From NCBI RefSeq assembly GCF_000330725.2, contig NZ_AMZY02000013.1, positions 248,001-312,000 of the forward strand: a DNA stretch of 64,000 nucleotides, in the 5' to 3' direction. The notes under the pieces are model-generated. The model was not told where the DNA came from. It was given only the letters and a program-made list of their open reading frames with translations, and did no database searches. A program made the position numbers and the translations under genes. Below are positions 45,949 through 54,704 of this stretch, one piece after another (within the stretch, counting starts at the first letter, position 1; every line of letters starts with the position of its first letter). Origin of the DNA: Mariniradius saccharolyticus AK6 (GTDB lineage Bacteria > Bacteroidota > Bacteroidia > Cytophagales > Cyclobacteriaceae).

Positions 45949-47022
45949 TCAATGAGTTTTAAAATACTCGGTTGCACCGGGAAGCTGGGAAAGATCCAAT
46001 TCAAGTTCAGTGCCTGCTGAATCGGCAAATACGCCCACCGTAAATGAACCATAGGCAATAAGTTTGAGCCTCGATACGCCCTCTACCACCTTTACCAACC
46101 TCACTTCTGGTTTAAATGATGGGTGTAGAGCAAAAATCACAATTTCTCCGTCGAACAACGGGTGTTGGACCGGATCGGTCGAGCTGACTTCCAAAGTAAC
46201 CTCATATAACCCTAGAAATAGTTCTTTAACAGTTCCCTCTAATTTGCGATAGTTCCTTTCGGGAAGGCCTCCCCATTTCGCCTTATGTGGATCATCGGGC
46301 ACTTGACTACCAATTACTTTGGCCCTTTCGCTGGCAATGTTTTTAAGTTCTTCAATTCTTGTAACATCTTGTGCAACGACGGTAGATAGTTGTTTTACTT
46401 CATTTTCGGACTGCAATGACTCGTTAGCCAGCTCACGCATGACAGAAGTTTGCTTCTCAAGGACCTTCACTTCCTCTTTGCTTGATTCAAGCTCGGCTTT
46501 GACGTTAAGTAGTTCGTCGTCGACCATTCTGTACTGAAGAGACAAAAACAGTCTCATGTAATTGTAGCCAAAATACAGTCCTAGGAATCCAAAATAAACC
46601 AGTATCGAAATGCTAAACACGTCGATAGAGGTATTGGCAGGTGACCCAATGGACTTGACCATGTATTCTCCGAAACTGAGTAGAAATCCAGGGATTTTGA
46701 TAAGGTTGACGAGACTTAGTCCCACGATGATTTTTGTAAGCCATTCAGATATTTCAACGAGGCTATTGTTGAGGGAATAGCCGTCGTCCTCATTCCCTTT
46801 CCTTTTTGGCATACCGAAGAGAATCCCGATAAAAAAACTGCCACTGAACGAAGCCAACGCAACGATGAAGCACAAAGCAAAGATTTTAAAGCTGAAAAAG
46901 AATGCCGCATAGAGTATTGTCGTAACAACACCCGTTAGTGCTGCATACAACAGCGTATTACGGAGGTGGATTAATCCCTCGGATTTATCCGAAACGTTCA
47001 GGTTTTTTTGTTGGGAGACCAT
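45949..47022 (-). CDS. Membrane sensor with C-terminal prokaryotic YEATS-like domain
   Basis: The 357-residue protein has two membrane helices (about 22-70) ending in the motif FIGILFGMPKR, a conserved segment NNSLVEISEWLTKIIVGLSL (about 85-104), one or two further helices (to 160), a coiled coil (165-235) and a C-terminal beta domain (about 270-350). That domain reads EVTLEVSS, then VIFALHPSFKPEVRLVKVVE, then LKLIAYGSFTVGVFADSAGT and ELELDLSQLPG, the strand order and motifs of YEATS domains. Prokaryotic YEATS domains are reported in predicted conflict and immunity proteins. It is likely to sense a cytoplasmic signal and pass it to the membrane; the ligand is unknown. It is separated by 342 bp from the four genes before it and may have its own promoter. 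Confidence 0.7.
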   Translation of the reverse strand: MVSQQKNLNVSDKSEGLIHLRNTLLYAALTGVVTTILYAAFFFSFKIFALCFIVALASFSGSFFIGILFGMPKRKGNEDDGYSLNNSLVEISEWLTKIIVGLSLVNLIKIPGFLLSFGEYMVKSIGSPANTSIDVFSISILVYFGFLGLYFGYNYMRLFLSLQYRMVDDELLNVKAELESSKEEVKVLEKQTSVMRELANESLQSENEVKQLSTVVAQDVTRIEELKNIASERAKVIGSQVPDDPHKAKWGGLPERNYRKLEGTVKELFLGLYEVTLEVSSTDPVQHPLFDGEIVIFALHPSFKPEVRLVKVVEGVSRLKLIAYGSFTVGVFADSAGTELELDLSQLPGATEYFKTH

Positions 47023-47364
47023 TTGGAAAGAAATAAATCAGATAAAGACAAAAATGACATTACTGTGACTAATGGTCGGCTTTGGAACAAACCGTGTAAC
47101 AATATGCTAAATATTTTTATCAGGAACAATAACTCACACATTTTGAGTTGATTGCGTGAATTTACGGCCTCTTACCGAAAAAGCAACGGATCCTGCCTTA
47201 TGACCTACGATTGCTAAGGCCGCGAGATGGGTAGCTGCGGGAACTTGGTTGAATATTTCAATTTAATACTGGAGAGGATTGGAGGCTATGATTACATCCC
47301 AACGACTTTCGCAGACCCACCTAGCGCCCAACTTAAACTCAGATTGAGAAAAGAGAAATTATAT
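47023..47364. other. 342-bp gap within the membrane-system cluster
   Basis: No gene on either strand. It separates the lipoprotein gene from the YEATS-like gene and could hold the promoter of the latter; I see no exact TAnnTTTG box on the minus strand. Confidence 0.5.
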
Positions 47365-48033
47365 CTATGAGGGGAATCCGTGCTTTTTATAGATCCTGTA
47401 CCTTTCTGTTTTAAAAAATCGCTTTAGAAAGTTTGGTCGATACAAAATCATAAGATGATCCCGATGTGCATTAACTTCAGCTTGAGCTTGAATGATTTCA
47501 ATTTCAACTAGCTTTTTGTAATTTACACACTGATCGTACTTCAGGACATCTATTTTATATTGAGAATTTTTTACAAGCTTATCCTGATACTCAAAAATTT
47601 CTTCATTATATAAACTGTTTATGGAATCAGATTTTGATTGTAACTCCACAAAATTCCATAATAGTTTTTTAGTTTTTTCTAGAGTTTCTCCTGACTGTCT
47701 TACAATTGCTTTCATAGATTGACTGCCATTTGAGATTGTTGATACGGGATATTCCAGTTTTTCTAATTGCCGTTTTTTAGGATATGTTTTTAGCGAATCA
47801 AATGATTCCATCGGCATATTGCATTCTATTGAGTAGTAAACTTTTCCCAAGGTATCAAGTTTGTCAAAACCATTCTGATACTTCAAAAAATCGGTTGCCT
47901 TCTTCTTTCGAATCGACATGTATTTATTTTGAATGCTCTCATTCAACCCGACTTTATCAACGAGTCGATTTACCTTTTGAGCATTACACCCAAAAAGCGC
48001 AAAAAGAAAAAATAAGGCTAATGTCCTCATCAT
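47365..48033 (-). CDS. Coiled-coil lipoprotein of the membrane-system cluster
   Basis: The 222-residue protein has a lipoprotein signal (FLFALFGCNAQ, Cys16) and is otherwise helical and charged (for example KIDVLKYDQCVNYKKLVEIE). I do not recognise a family. Its ATG overlaps the stop codon of the preceding 482-residue membrane protein gene (ATGA at 48030-48033), so the two are translationally coupled. It is expected in the periplasm, tethered to a membrane, possibly as the partner of that membrane protein's outer domain. Confidence 0.75.
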   Translation of the reverse strand: MMRTLALFFLFALFGCNAQKVNRLVDKVGLNESIQNKYMSIRKKKATDFLKYQNGFDKLDTLGKVYYSIECNMPMESFDSLKTYPKKRQLEKLEYPVSTISNGSQSMKAIVRQSGETLEKTKKLLWNFVELQSKSDSINSLYNEEIFEYQDKLVKNSQYKIDVLKYDQCVNYKKLVEIEIIQAQAEVNAHRDHLMILYRPNFLKRFFKTERYRIYKKHGFPS

Positions 48034-49478
48034 TCGAATTCGGTTTTAATTTTGCTAACGTTTTCCCCCAATTCTTCCATTTTATTATCGAGCAAGTTTC
48101 TTAAACTCGCTACTTCATCTTTAATTTTTGTAATCTCCTCTTGAAGAACCCTTTCTCGAATAATAACCGTAGTTTTATCAGTATTTATTCCAATTGAGGG
48201 TGTAGTGTTAGAGATTGTACCGATTGACTGAATATATCCCGGCAAATACCAAGTAGGCTGGGTAAACGGCCATCCAGGATCATTGATATCAATATGCCTT
48301 GGGTCAATGGGCTTTACCATTTGTACCGCCATAAGCAAATATATGATCAGGGTGGTTTGCAGATACATTGTTTCTCCAGCGAGGGATTTGAAGGACTTAA
48401 AGAATCTAATTGTTAGCCATAGTAGCGCTATGATAGAGATCAAAAAAATAAGCTCAACTACTTGTACAAAACGCAAAAGTGATACCGCAGCTTCTCTAGC
48501 GTGTCTTGCCTCTTGTGCAAGGCTGCTCTCGGCTTGAAACAGACTAAACGTCAAACTTCGATCGATGAAATTGGCTCTTGCATTTATTTCCTGCAATTCA
48601 GATATTTTAATAACATCATTATCTAATTTTTTACTATCATCCTGTAATTGGTTAAAAATTTTGCCATTGTTAGAAACCTTATCACTCATGATTGAACTCA
48701 GTTCTAAAGGATTTGACATTGGAGAATACAATCGTTTCAAGGTCCCGTTGTTATCTACGTCAGCGCCAAATAAATTAGCCTTCATTGCAATTTCAAAAGT
48801 GAGCTTAGTTATTGATTCTTTTGCTGAATCAAGTGAATCAACATATTTTGAAGCATCTTTGAAATTTTTCTGCTTCGTAAACGGGTTAACATATAGTGTA
48901 TCCAAATAAGTTGAAAAATGTTCTTTATTTGGTTTTCCGTTCCCCAGTCGAAAAAATAAAATAGTTGCCCCAATAGTTATTGAAAATAGAAATATATAAA
49001 CTATAGGTGTGAAATTCCCAAATTTTTTATCCCGTCTCAGCGAGAATACAAAATATATAAAAAGGAATAGAAATACACTTACAATTAAGATTAACTGTAA
49101 TTTGATGACAGCAATTCCAGTGTCAGTTTTCAATGGGAAACTTCCAATACCGAAAAACGCAAAAATTAAAAAAAGAAGAAAAACGATTGAAAGTGCTACG
49201 AACTGCCGTCTAAAATCAGCTACATCATAAGAGTTAAATAGGTTCTTTACATTGACCTTATAAATTGAGAATCCGAATAAAAAGATCAATGGCACAGAGA
49301 GATAAATCACCCGAAAAGTCGCAAAGGTCCACATTATTGAGTTCTCTTCTTCAAAAAGGCCCGCAATGAACCTAAACGTAATTGGACTAAAAAAGTCAAG
49401 GGTAATGAACCCCGCGATAACAATTTTTAGTATATCCTTTAGGTTATCAGTGACAATTTCATTTACTTCCTCTTCCAT
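48030..49478 (-). CDS. Multi-pass membrane protein with large non-membrane domain
   Basis: The 482-residue protein has about five N-terminal membrane helices (to residue about 175), a soluble helical region of about 170 residues (KEHFSTYLDTLYVNPFTKQK through REAAVSLLRF), two more helices (WLTIRFF and TTLIIYLLMAVQM) and a C-terminal coiled coil (IRERVLQEEITKIKDEVASL). I recognise no family. Coupled by overlap to the lipoprotein gene and 27 bp after the gasdermin-like gene. Its low GC content matches its neighbours in this cluster. Confidence 0.75.
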   Translation of the reverse strand: MEEEVNEIVTDNLKDILKIVIAGFITLDFFSPITFRFIAGLFEEENSIMWTFATFRVIYLSVPLIFLFGFSIYKVNVKNLFNSYDVADFRRQFVALSIVFLLFLIFAFFGIGSFPLKTDTGIAVIKLQLILIVSVFLFLFIYFVFSLRRDKKFGNFTPIVYIFLFSITIGATILFFRLGNGKPNKEHFSTYLDTLYVNPFTKQKNFKDASKYVDSLDSAKESITKLTFEIAMKANLFGADVDNNGTLKRLYSPMSNPLELSSIMSDKVSNNGKIFNQLQDDSKKLDNDVIKISELQEINARANFIDRSLTFSLFQAESSLAQEARHAREAAVSLLRFVQVVELIFLISIIALLWLTIRFFKSFKSLAGETMYLQTTLIIYLLMAVQMVKPIDPRHIDINDPGWPFTQPTWYLPGYIQSIGTISNTTPSIGINTDKTTVIIRERVLQEEITKIKDEVASLRNLLDNKMEELGENVSKIKTEFE

Positions 49479-49505
49479 TTGCGATTACAATTTAGTTGAA
49501 TTGGT

Positions 49506-50156
49506 TTATCCAGCACCTTTAAGATCGGGATTCAAATCCACCACTTTAGTTCTTGAGCCATCCCAAACTGGAATTGCCAAACCGTAGGCGATTGTTGAGT
49601 TTTTGGGCAGGACAAGTTTTAAAATTGTGCCTCCACCAACCGAAGGCTTCAGGGAAATCTCGACGCCGTTCTTTTGGGAATTTAGTTCTATACCGGCGCT
49701 ACCCTTAATTCTCTCTACAAATTCCGCGGAAACAGCGACAAAAATGGTATTTACTATCCGTGGCTTTTCTTGGATTTTCAGGTAGTCTGTTGCTCTTGAA
49801 TCGCTGTTCAATGCTTCGATGATTGGCAACATGCTCAAAGAAAGTTGGATAAAAACTACCCTTCCACTTTTTAGGCTTTCATAAGTCAAGACGACATTAC
49901 CCTCTGCAACTTTTGCGTCTGCATTAAGTATTGCGTCTGCCTTGGTTGTATTATTAAAATCAAACTCAAACGGACCAATCTCTTTAACATCACCCGATTG
50001 TATGTTCAATTTTGAAAATTGAAAAAGGTAACTTGCTTTTAATGCAGGGGTTTCTTTTTTTCCATAAGAGCCAAGAACTAACTCTTCCGCTCCTGTCCTA
50101 AAGTATTTTTTAACACCTGCCTTCAGGAACTTCTGTTTTAATGTGACTTTAGCCAT
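49506..50156 (-). CDS. Gasdermin-like beta protein (candidate pore former)
   Basis: The 216-residue protein has no signal peptide. No family is certain, but its layout resembles the gasdermin pore-forming domain: an N-terminal helix, YLFQFSKLNIQSGDV (compare the Y-x-F-T-x-L-x-L-x-D-V region of gasdermins), two long amphipathic strands (about 76-110), a helix ending ATDYLK, strands NTIFVAVSAEF and GVEISLK, then LPKNSTIAYG (183-192), which closely matches the I-P-x-x-T-x-I-A-Y-G strand of gasdermin E. About 18 residues follow the last strand, as in bacterial gasdermins, where a short C-terminal peptide keeps the pore closed until cleaved. No N-terminal cysteine for lipidation and no adjacent protease are seen. 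Assignment is by eye and needs structure prediction. Confidence 0.4.
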   Translation of the reverse strand: MAKVTLKQKFLKAGVKKYFRTGAEELVLGSYGKKETPALKASYLFQFSKLNIQSGDVKEIGPFEFDFNNTTKADAILNADAKVAEGNVVLTYESLKSGRVVFIQLSLSMLPIIEALNSDSRATDYLKIQEKPRIVNTIFVAVSAEFVERIKGSAGIELNSQKNGVEISLKPSVGGGTILKLVLPKNSTIAYGLAIPVWDGSRTKVVDLNPDLKGAG

Positions 50157-50217
50157 ATTGGTTGAATTTTTATATTGTAGTTGATTTTGTGACTTAAGAA
50201 GTCTAAAAGGTTAAGTT

Positions 50218-51231
50218 TTATTCCATTGGATTGTCAAGTCTCTTGGCCCTTTTTTCTGCTTCTGAGGATATACTACTTACTCCGTTCGGCATTTTTCCTG
50301 CTGCACGTAAATTGACCAGCTTATTGAGGGTATCAAACCAAAACGGTGCGCCAAGTGAGACGGCGAAAATTGTAATTATCCAGCCTGGAATAGATTTTGG
50401 ATTGAGCTCAAAATTTTCCCTACCGATCGGAAGTTTGAGGTCTTTGATCCTTTTAATATCTGCTTGGATTGTCTTAACTGTCTCTTCGATTTCTTTTTTC
50501 TCACCTACCATTAGGCTTTGGTTTTGGCTAAAGTAAACTTCGGCCTTGTCGGCTATCCTTTTTGATTCATCTGGACTATCATAAAGATGGGATGCGAGCT
50601 GTACTGAGTCTACATTTATTCCTATGGTGACAAGTATTGCAAACCCAAATGTCCACCATTGTGCTTTCTTTTTATAGGTTCCGGAATTGCGGACCATTGC
50701 CATCTCAAACCACCTTTCAAGTCTCATTCTAAATGTTTCAAGATTTTCATGAGACTCTGCATAGACTTGTCTAATCACCCTCTGGAAAGGTTTCGGTAGG
50801 CATACCGATGGTCTCTCAATTGCATCTTTCAATGAATTGAAATCATAGGTTTCTTTAAAACCATTATCCATCACCATGTCTCGTTGCTTAGTGACTTCAA
50901 GGCAATCATCCGGTTTCGAATCGTCACTTCCGTAGTATATTTCATCAAGTAGCGCAGATACAAAAACTTCTTTTGGAATATAGGAGACGGTTCTGCCACT
51001 TTGCGTTAGTCCATCTATCATGATATTTTTCCAGAGGCGATCCCCTAATCCTGGTCCGCTATCCGTTTCACCCTTGTTGTTGAAGGTGTCTTTGATCCAT
51101 TTTTCCAAATTTTTTGAACGTTCGTTGAAGAAATTTGCCTTAAACTCTTGAAGTGACAAGCATATGATGCTGAGTAGAAAGTAGATGAAGGCTAAGCCAA
51201 TAACCAAGTCAAGAAAATGCAGGGCACCCAT
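50218..51231 (-). CDS. Membrane protein of a widespread uncharacterised family
   Basis: The 337-residue protein has an N-terminal membrane helix (LDLVIGLAFIYFLLSIICLSL), a soluble region with VSYIPKEVFVSALLDEI and RLERWFEMAMVRNSGTYKKK, a second helix (WWTFGFAILVTIGINVDSVQ), a coiled coil (EKKEIEETVKTIQADIKRIK) and a final helix near IPGWIITIFAVSLGAPFWFD. The R-x-x-x-W-F-[DE]-x-A-M-x-R-x-S/N pattern recurs in many bacterial membrane proteins without a known role. It is the first gene of the minus-strand cluster, 62 bp before the gasdermin-like gene. Confidence 0.75.
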   Translation of the reverse strand: MGALHFLDLVIGLAFIYFLLSIICLSLQEFKANFFNERSKNLEKWIKDTFNNKGETDSGPGLGDRLWKNIMIDGLTQSGRTVSYIPKEVFVSALLDEIYYGSDDSKPDDCLEVTKQRDMVMDNGFKETYDFNSLKDAIERPSVCLPKPFQRVIRQVYAESHENLETFRMRLERWFEMAMVRNSGTYKKKAQWWTFGFAILVTIGINVDSVQLASHLYDSPDESKRIADKAEVYFSQNQSLMVGEKKEIEETVKTIQADIKRIKDLKLPIGRENFELNPKSIPGWIITIFAVSLGAPFWFDTLNKLVNLRAAGKMPNGVSSISSEAEKRAKRLDNPME

Positions 51232-51667
51232 GATTAAGTTTAATGTCTATTGTTATTATTGAATCTATTATGTGAACGTTAATGGTGGTACCGAACAAAT
51301 ATTGTCAACTGCTTTACTGTTTTGATAACTCTGAAAAGGAGTCTCTTCATGGCTTGTCTATTGGTATCTAAACTCTAAAGTCGATTTATGCATTATTCTG
51401 AGATGAAGCATAAACAAATGGACGCCAGTAACTTATTGTTCAATTTTCCCTATCTGAAATCAATTAAATCTCAAAATAATCTTGTTTTTCTCTTACCCTC
51501 ACCCTGTTTCCGGCGCCTTTGACCTAGCATTCGGTCGAATCCAGAAGAATCTGGTAGCCAATACCTTAAAGCTTTTGGGTTCAAGTGAGGGAAATCTACC
51601 GCTGGGAAAGGAGGATTTGCGATCGTTCCCGTTTTTTGCGAGCTTGAGGGAAACAAATGATCGGGTT
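51232..51667. other. 436-bp gap between the membrane-system cluster and the sulfatase
   Basis: AT-rich sequence holding the presumed promoters of both divergent units. No repeat families are seen here, unlike most gaps in this half of the window. Confidence 0.5.
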
Positions 51668-53320
51668 ATGAAGCATTTTCTGGTGATGGTACTGATGGGG
51701 CTTTTTGGTGTGGCCGCTGCCCAGTCCGGCGAGCAGCCGAATATCCTCTGGATATCGGTAGAGGATATCAGCCTGCTGCTATCGATGTATGGGGATGGGA
51801 TGGTGTCCACGCCTCACCTGGACCGCTTGGCCAGGGAAGGGATGACCTTTACGCAGGCCTATGCGACGGCGGGCGTCTGTGCACCCAGCCGCAGCAGCAT
51901 CATCACGGGCATGTATCCAGTCAGCATCGGCACCCATAACATGTGCACGGGACCGCACTACGCCTTCCGCGAACCTGAAAACGAGACCTACAAAAGCTAC
52001 TATGGACAGAAGGATATCCGCGGCCGGAATGTGCCCGAATATGCCGCCGTGCCGCCGCCTTATGTCAAGTGCTTTACGGAATACCTCCGCGCCGCAGGCT
52101 ACTTCACCAGCAATGCCGCCAAGACCGACTACCAGTTCAATGCACCCATCACGGCTTGGGACGAGATCGGCCGGGATGCCCACTTCCGCAACCGCAAGCC
52201 CGGGCAGCCCTTTTTCTCCGTCTTTAATTTTGAAATCACCCACGAGTCCCGGGTATTTATGAAAAAGGAAGACCCCATGTTGGCCGATACTGCCAAGGTT
52301 CCCCTGCCGGACTATTTTCCCCTTTTGCCCATCGTCAAGCGGGATGTTGGCCGGGTCTATTCCAATATTGTGGAGTTGGACGCCCAGATTGGGAAGCTAT
52401 TGGCCGAGTTGGAGGAGGCCGGGTTGATTGACAAGACCATCATTCTCTTTTGGTCCGACCATGGGGGACCCCTGTTGCGGCAGAAGCGTGCCGTCGGTAA
52501 TTCCGGCCTGCATGTGCCGCTGATGGTCCGCTTTCCCGACAAGCGGAATGCCGGTACGCGGGTGGACCAGATCGTTTCCCTGATGGACCTGGGTCCGACG
52601 GTGCTTTCCCTCGCCCATATCCCCGTGCCGAGTTACATGCAGGGGAAAGCCTTTTTGGGGAAATATAAGGCGGCGACGCCCCATCGCTATGCCTTCGGTT
52701 CGGCGGACCGCTTTGACGAGGCCGTGGATATGAGCCGTTCCGCGATCGATGGGCGCTTTGTGTACATTCGGAACTTTCGGCCTGAGTTGCCGCTGATCTA
52801 CCGGAATGCCTACCGCGAACAAATCGACATGACCAAGACCCTGATCGAGATGGACTTGGCGGGGGATTTGAAGGGAGACGCGGCGTATATCTTTATGAAG
52901 ACCAAGCCCGTCGAGGAACTCTATGACTTGGCGAATGATCCTTATGAGGTGTATAATTTGGCGGAAGATCCAGTATACAGGGAGAAATTGGAGGAGCTGC
53001 GTGGCGCTTTGGCAAGATGGCAGTTGGAGGTGGGGGATTTGGGCTTTGTGCCCGAGCATGATTTGGTGGAGATGATGTGGCCGGGGATGGTGCAGCCCGA
53101 GACGGCGGGGGTGGTTTTTGAGCAAAAGGGGAAGGAATTGCATTTGCGGTCCAGGACTGAGGGGGCGAGCATCGCCTACCAGGTAGGAGAGGAGATTGGG
53201 GGAAAGGCCTGGCGGTTGTACCATCAGCCCATTCCCGCCGGCCAAAAAGTCGCTGCCCGTGCCGTACGTATCGGGTACAAGACCTCGGGCGTAAGTGTGT
53301 GGGATTGTGTCTCGTCCTAG
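51668..53320 (+). CDS. Sulfatase with its 3' end replaced by an insertion sequence
   Basis: This secreted sulfatase of 550 residues has a signal peptide (MKHFLVMVLMGLFGVAAAQS) and the formylglycine motif CAPSR at Cys71, the residue matured to the catalytic aldehyde. Metal-site residues lie in ISVEDIS and FWSDHGG. A C-terminal beta domain (about 490-545) resembles the domain ending in PIPAGQKVAARAVRIGYKTS. The last four codons and the stop (CVSS-stop) lie inside the left inverted repeat of the IS3 element that begins at 53308, so the native C terminus has been lost. Only a few residues are probably missing and activity may survive. Confidence 0.9.
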   Translation: MKHFLVMVLMGLFGVAAAQSGEQPNILWISVEDISLLLSMYGDGMVSTPHLDRLAREGMTFTQAYATAGVCAPSRSSIITGMYPVSIGTHNMCTGPHYAFREPENETYKSYYGQKDIRGRNVPEYAAVPPPYVKCFTEYLRAAGYFTSNAAKTDYQFNAPITAWDEIGRDAHFRNRKPGQPFFSVFNFEITHESRVFMKKEDPMLADTAKVPLPDYFPLLPIVKRDVGRVYSNIVELDAQIGKLLAELEEAGLIDKTIILFWSDHGGPLLRQKRAVGNSGLHVPLMVRFPDKRNAGTRVDQIVSLMDLGPTVLSLAHIPVPSYMQGKAFLGKYKAATPHRYAFGSADRFDEAVDMSRSAIDGRFVYIRNFRPELPLIYRNAYREQIDMTKTLIEMDLAGDLKGDAAYIFMKTKPVEELYDLANDPYEVYNLAEDPVYREKLEELRGALARWQLEVGDLGFVPEHDLVEMMWPGMVQPETAGVVFEQKGKELHLRSRTEGASIAYQVGEEIGGKAWRLYHQPIPAGQKVAARAVRIGYKTSGVSVWDCVSS

Positions 53321-53346
53321 AATAGGTTTACATAAATAAGGGACAA

Positions 53347-53769
53347 ATGGAGAAAAAATGTAAACCCAGCTTAGGACAATTTTTTAAAGGGAAATTGTTA
53401 TTAACAGATGAGGAAAAATTGACGATTGTCAATGCTTTTCTAAGCGGAAAAGAGTCAAAGACTGCCGTTTATTTTCGCTACACTGGTTATGTTCAGGAAC
53501 ATGGTAAAATTTCAAAATGGATGAACCAATTTGGGATCAGTGAGGACTCAAGAAAAAGCGCTAAATTTGATTTAATGGCAAAATCAAAGAAAAAAATAGA
53601 CTCCGAGGATGTTGATTTTGAAAAATTACAACTTCAAAAGCGTATCTCAGAGCTTGAAAAGCAAGTTCAAGTGGCTGAGATGAAGGCTATTGCTTTTTCA
53701 ACTATGGTGGATATTGCCGAGAAAGAATTCAATATCCCAATTCGAAAAAAGTTCAATACCAAGCCATAG
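53347..53769 (+). CDS. IS3-family transposase OrfA
   Basis: The 140-residue product has a helix-turn-helix-like N-terminal part (LTDEEKLTIVNAFLSGKESK) and a C-terminal leucine-zipper-like coil (FEKLQLQKRISELEKQVQ). Near its end the sequence A AAA AAG (53745-53751), read in frame, is a classic -1 frameshift site leading into orfB. OrfA alone is expected to bind the IS ends. Confidence 0.9.
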   Translation: MEKKCKPSLGQFFKGKLLLTDEEKLTIVNAFLSGKESKTAVYFRYTGYVQEHGKISKWMNQFGISEDSRKSAKFDLMAKSKKKIDSEDVDFEKLQLQKRISELEKQVQVAEMKAIAFSTMVDIAEKEFNIPIRKKFNTKP

Positions 53770-54704
53770 AAGAGACGAAGCAACGCTTCAAGAGTATAGG
53801 TTTAGCCCTTCTATGCTCATGGTTTGGTATAACTCGACAGGCTTATTATCAGAGCAAAAGACATGTCTATCAGCAAGCATTGGAGACCGAGCTTGTTGTA
53901 AGTGAAATAAAAAACATCCGAACTCATCACAAGCGATTGGGAGGGCGAAAACTATTCTACAAACTCGAATCTTTTTTGCAATCACACGGCATTAAAATCG
54001 GAAGAGATGCTTTTTTTGATTTAATGCGTGATCATCATCTTTTGATAAAGCAGCGGAAAAGCTACCATGTTACTACAAACTCCAATCACTGGATGAGGAA
54101 GTATCCCAACCTGATTAGAGAACAAGAACCAATGGGCCCCAATCACATCTGGGTAAGTGATTTAACTTATTGGAAAACCAAGGGAGGGCATTACTACATA
54201 AGTTTAATTACAGATGCTTTTTCCAGGAAAATCGTTGGTTATCATGTTGCCGAAAATATGGAGGCGATTCAAAGTGTTGCTGCTTTAAAAATGGCTGTAA
54301 AACCCTTGAAAATAGGCCATACGGGACTTATACATCATTCAGACAGAGGTTCTCAATATTGTAGTTCACAATATGTCTCAGTATTGAACAAGCATAATAT
54401 TCAAATATCGATGACAGAAAATTCAGATCCTTTGGAGAATGCTATAGCTGAACGAATCAATGGAATCATCAAAGGTGAATATCTATTCGATTACCGAATA
54501 AATAGCTTGTTACACGCCAAAGAAGTGCTGAAAGCAGTGGTAAAATTATACAATGAGGAAAGGCCACATAACAGTTTGAACAACTACACGCCGGAAACAA
54601 TCCATGAGAATCATTTAGAAACACAGATCAAACGACTCTGGAAAAACTACTATCGAAATGAAATAAATTGGGAAAAGAAAAATGTAAACTCATTTCAGGA
54701 TTAA
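53751..54704 (+). CDS. IS3-family transposase OrfB (reached by -1 frameshift)
   Basis: The -1 frame is open from the slippery site at 53745-53751 to 54704, giving about 317 residues and an OrfAB fusion of about 452. The DDE catalytic triad is complete: first Asp in WVSDLTYWKT, second in IHHSDRGSQYCSS, and Glu in LENAIAERINGIIKGEYL. The C-terminal YNEERPHNSLNNYTPE is typical of the family. An internal start for OrfB alone is possible but not needed. Confidence 0.92.
   Translation, partial: VQYQAIEETKQRFKSIGLALLCSWFGITRQAYYQSKRHVYQQALETELVVSEIKNIRTHHKRLGGRKLFYKLESFLQSHGIKIGRDAFFDLMRDHHLLIKQRKSYHVTTNSNHWMRKYPNLIREQEPMGPNHIWVSDLTYWKTKGGHYYISLITDAFSRKIVGYHVAENMEAIQSVAALKMAVKPLKIGHTGLIHHSDRGSQYCSSQYVSVLNKHNIQISMTENSDPLENAIAERINGIIKGEYLFDYRINSLLHAKEVLKAVVKLYNEERPHNSLNNYTPETIHENHLETQIKRLWKNYYRNEINWEKKNVNSFQD

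Noticed and set aside
53301..53307. Target-site duplication of the IS
   Set aside because: TGTGGGAT occurs near both ends, but not at the expected positions directly next to the inverted repeats; it could be chance or a later rearrangement.
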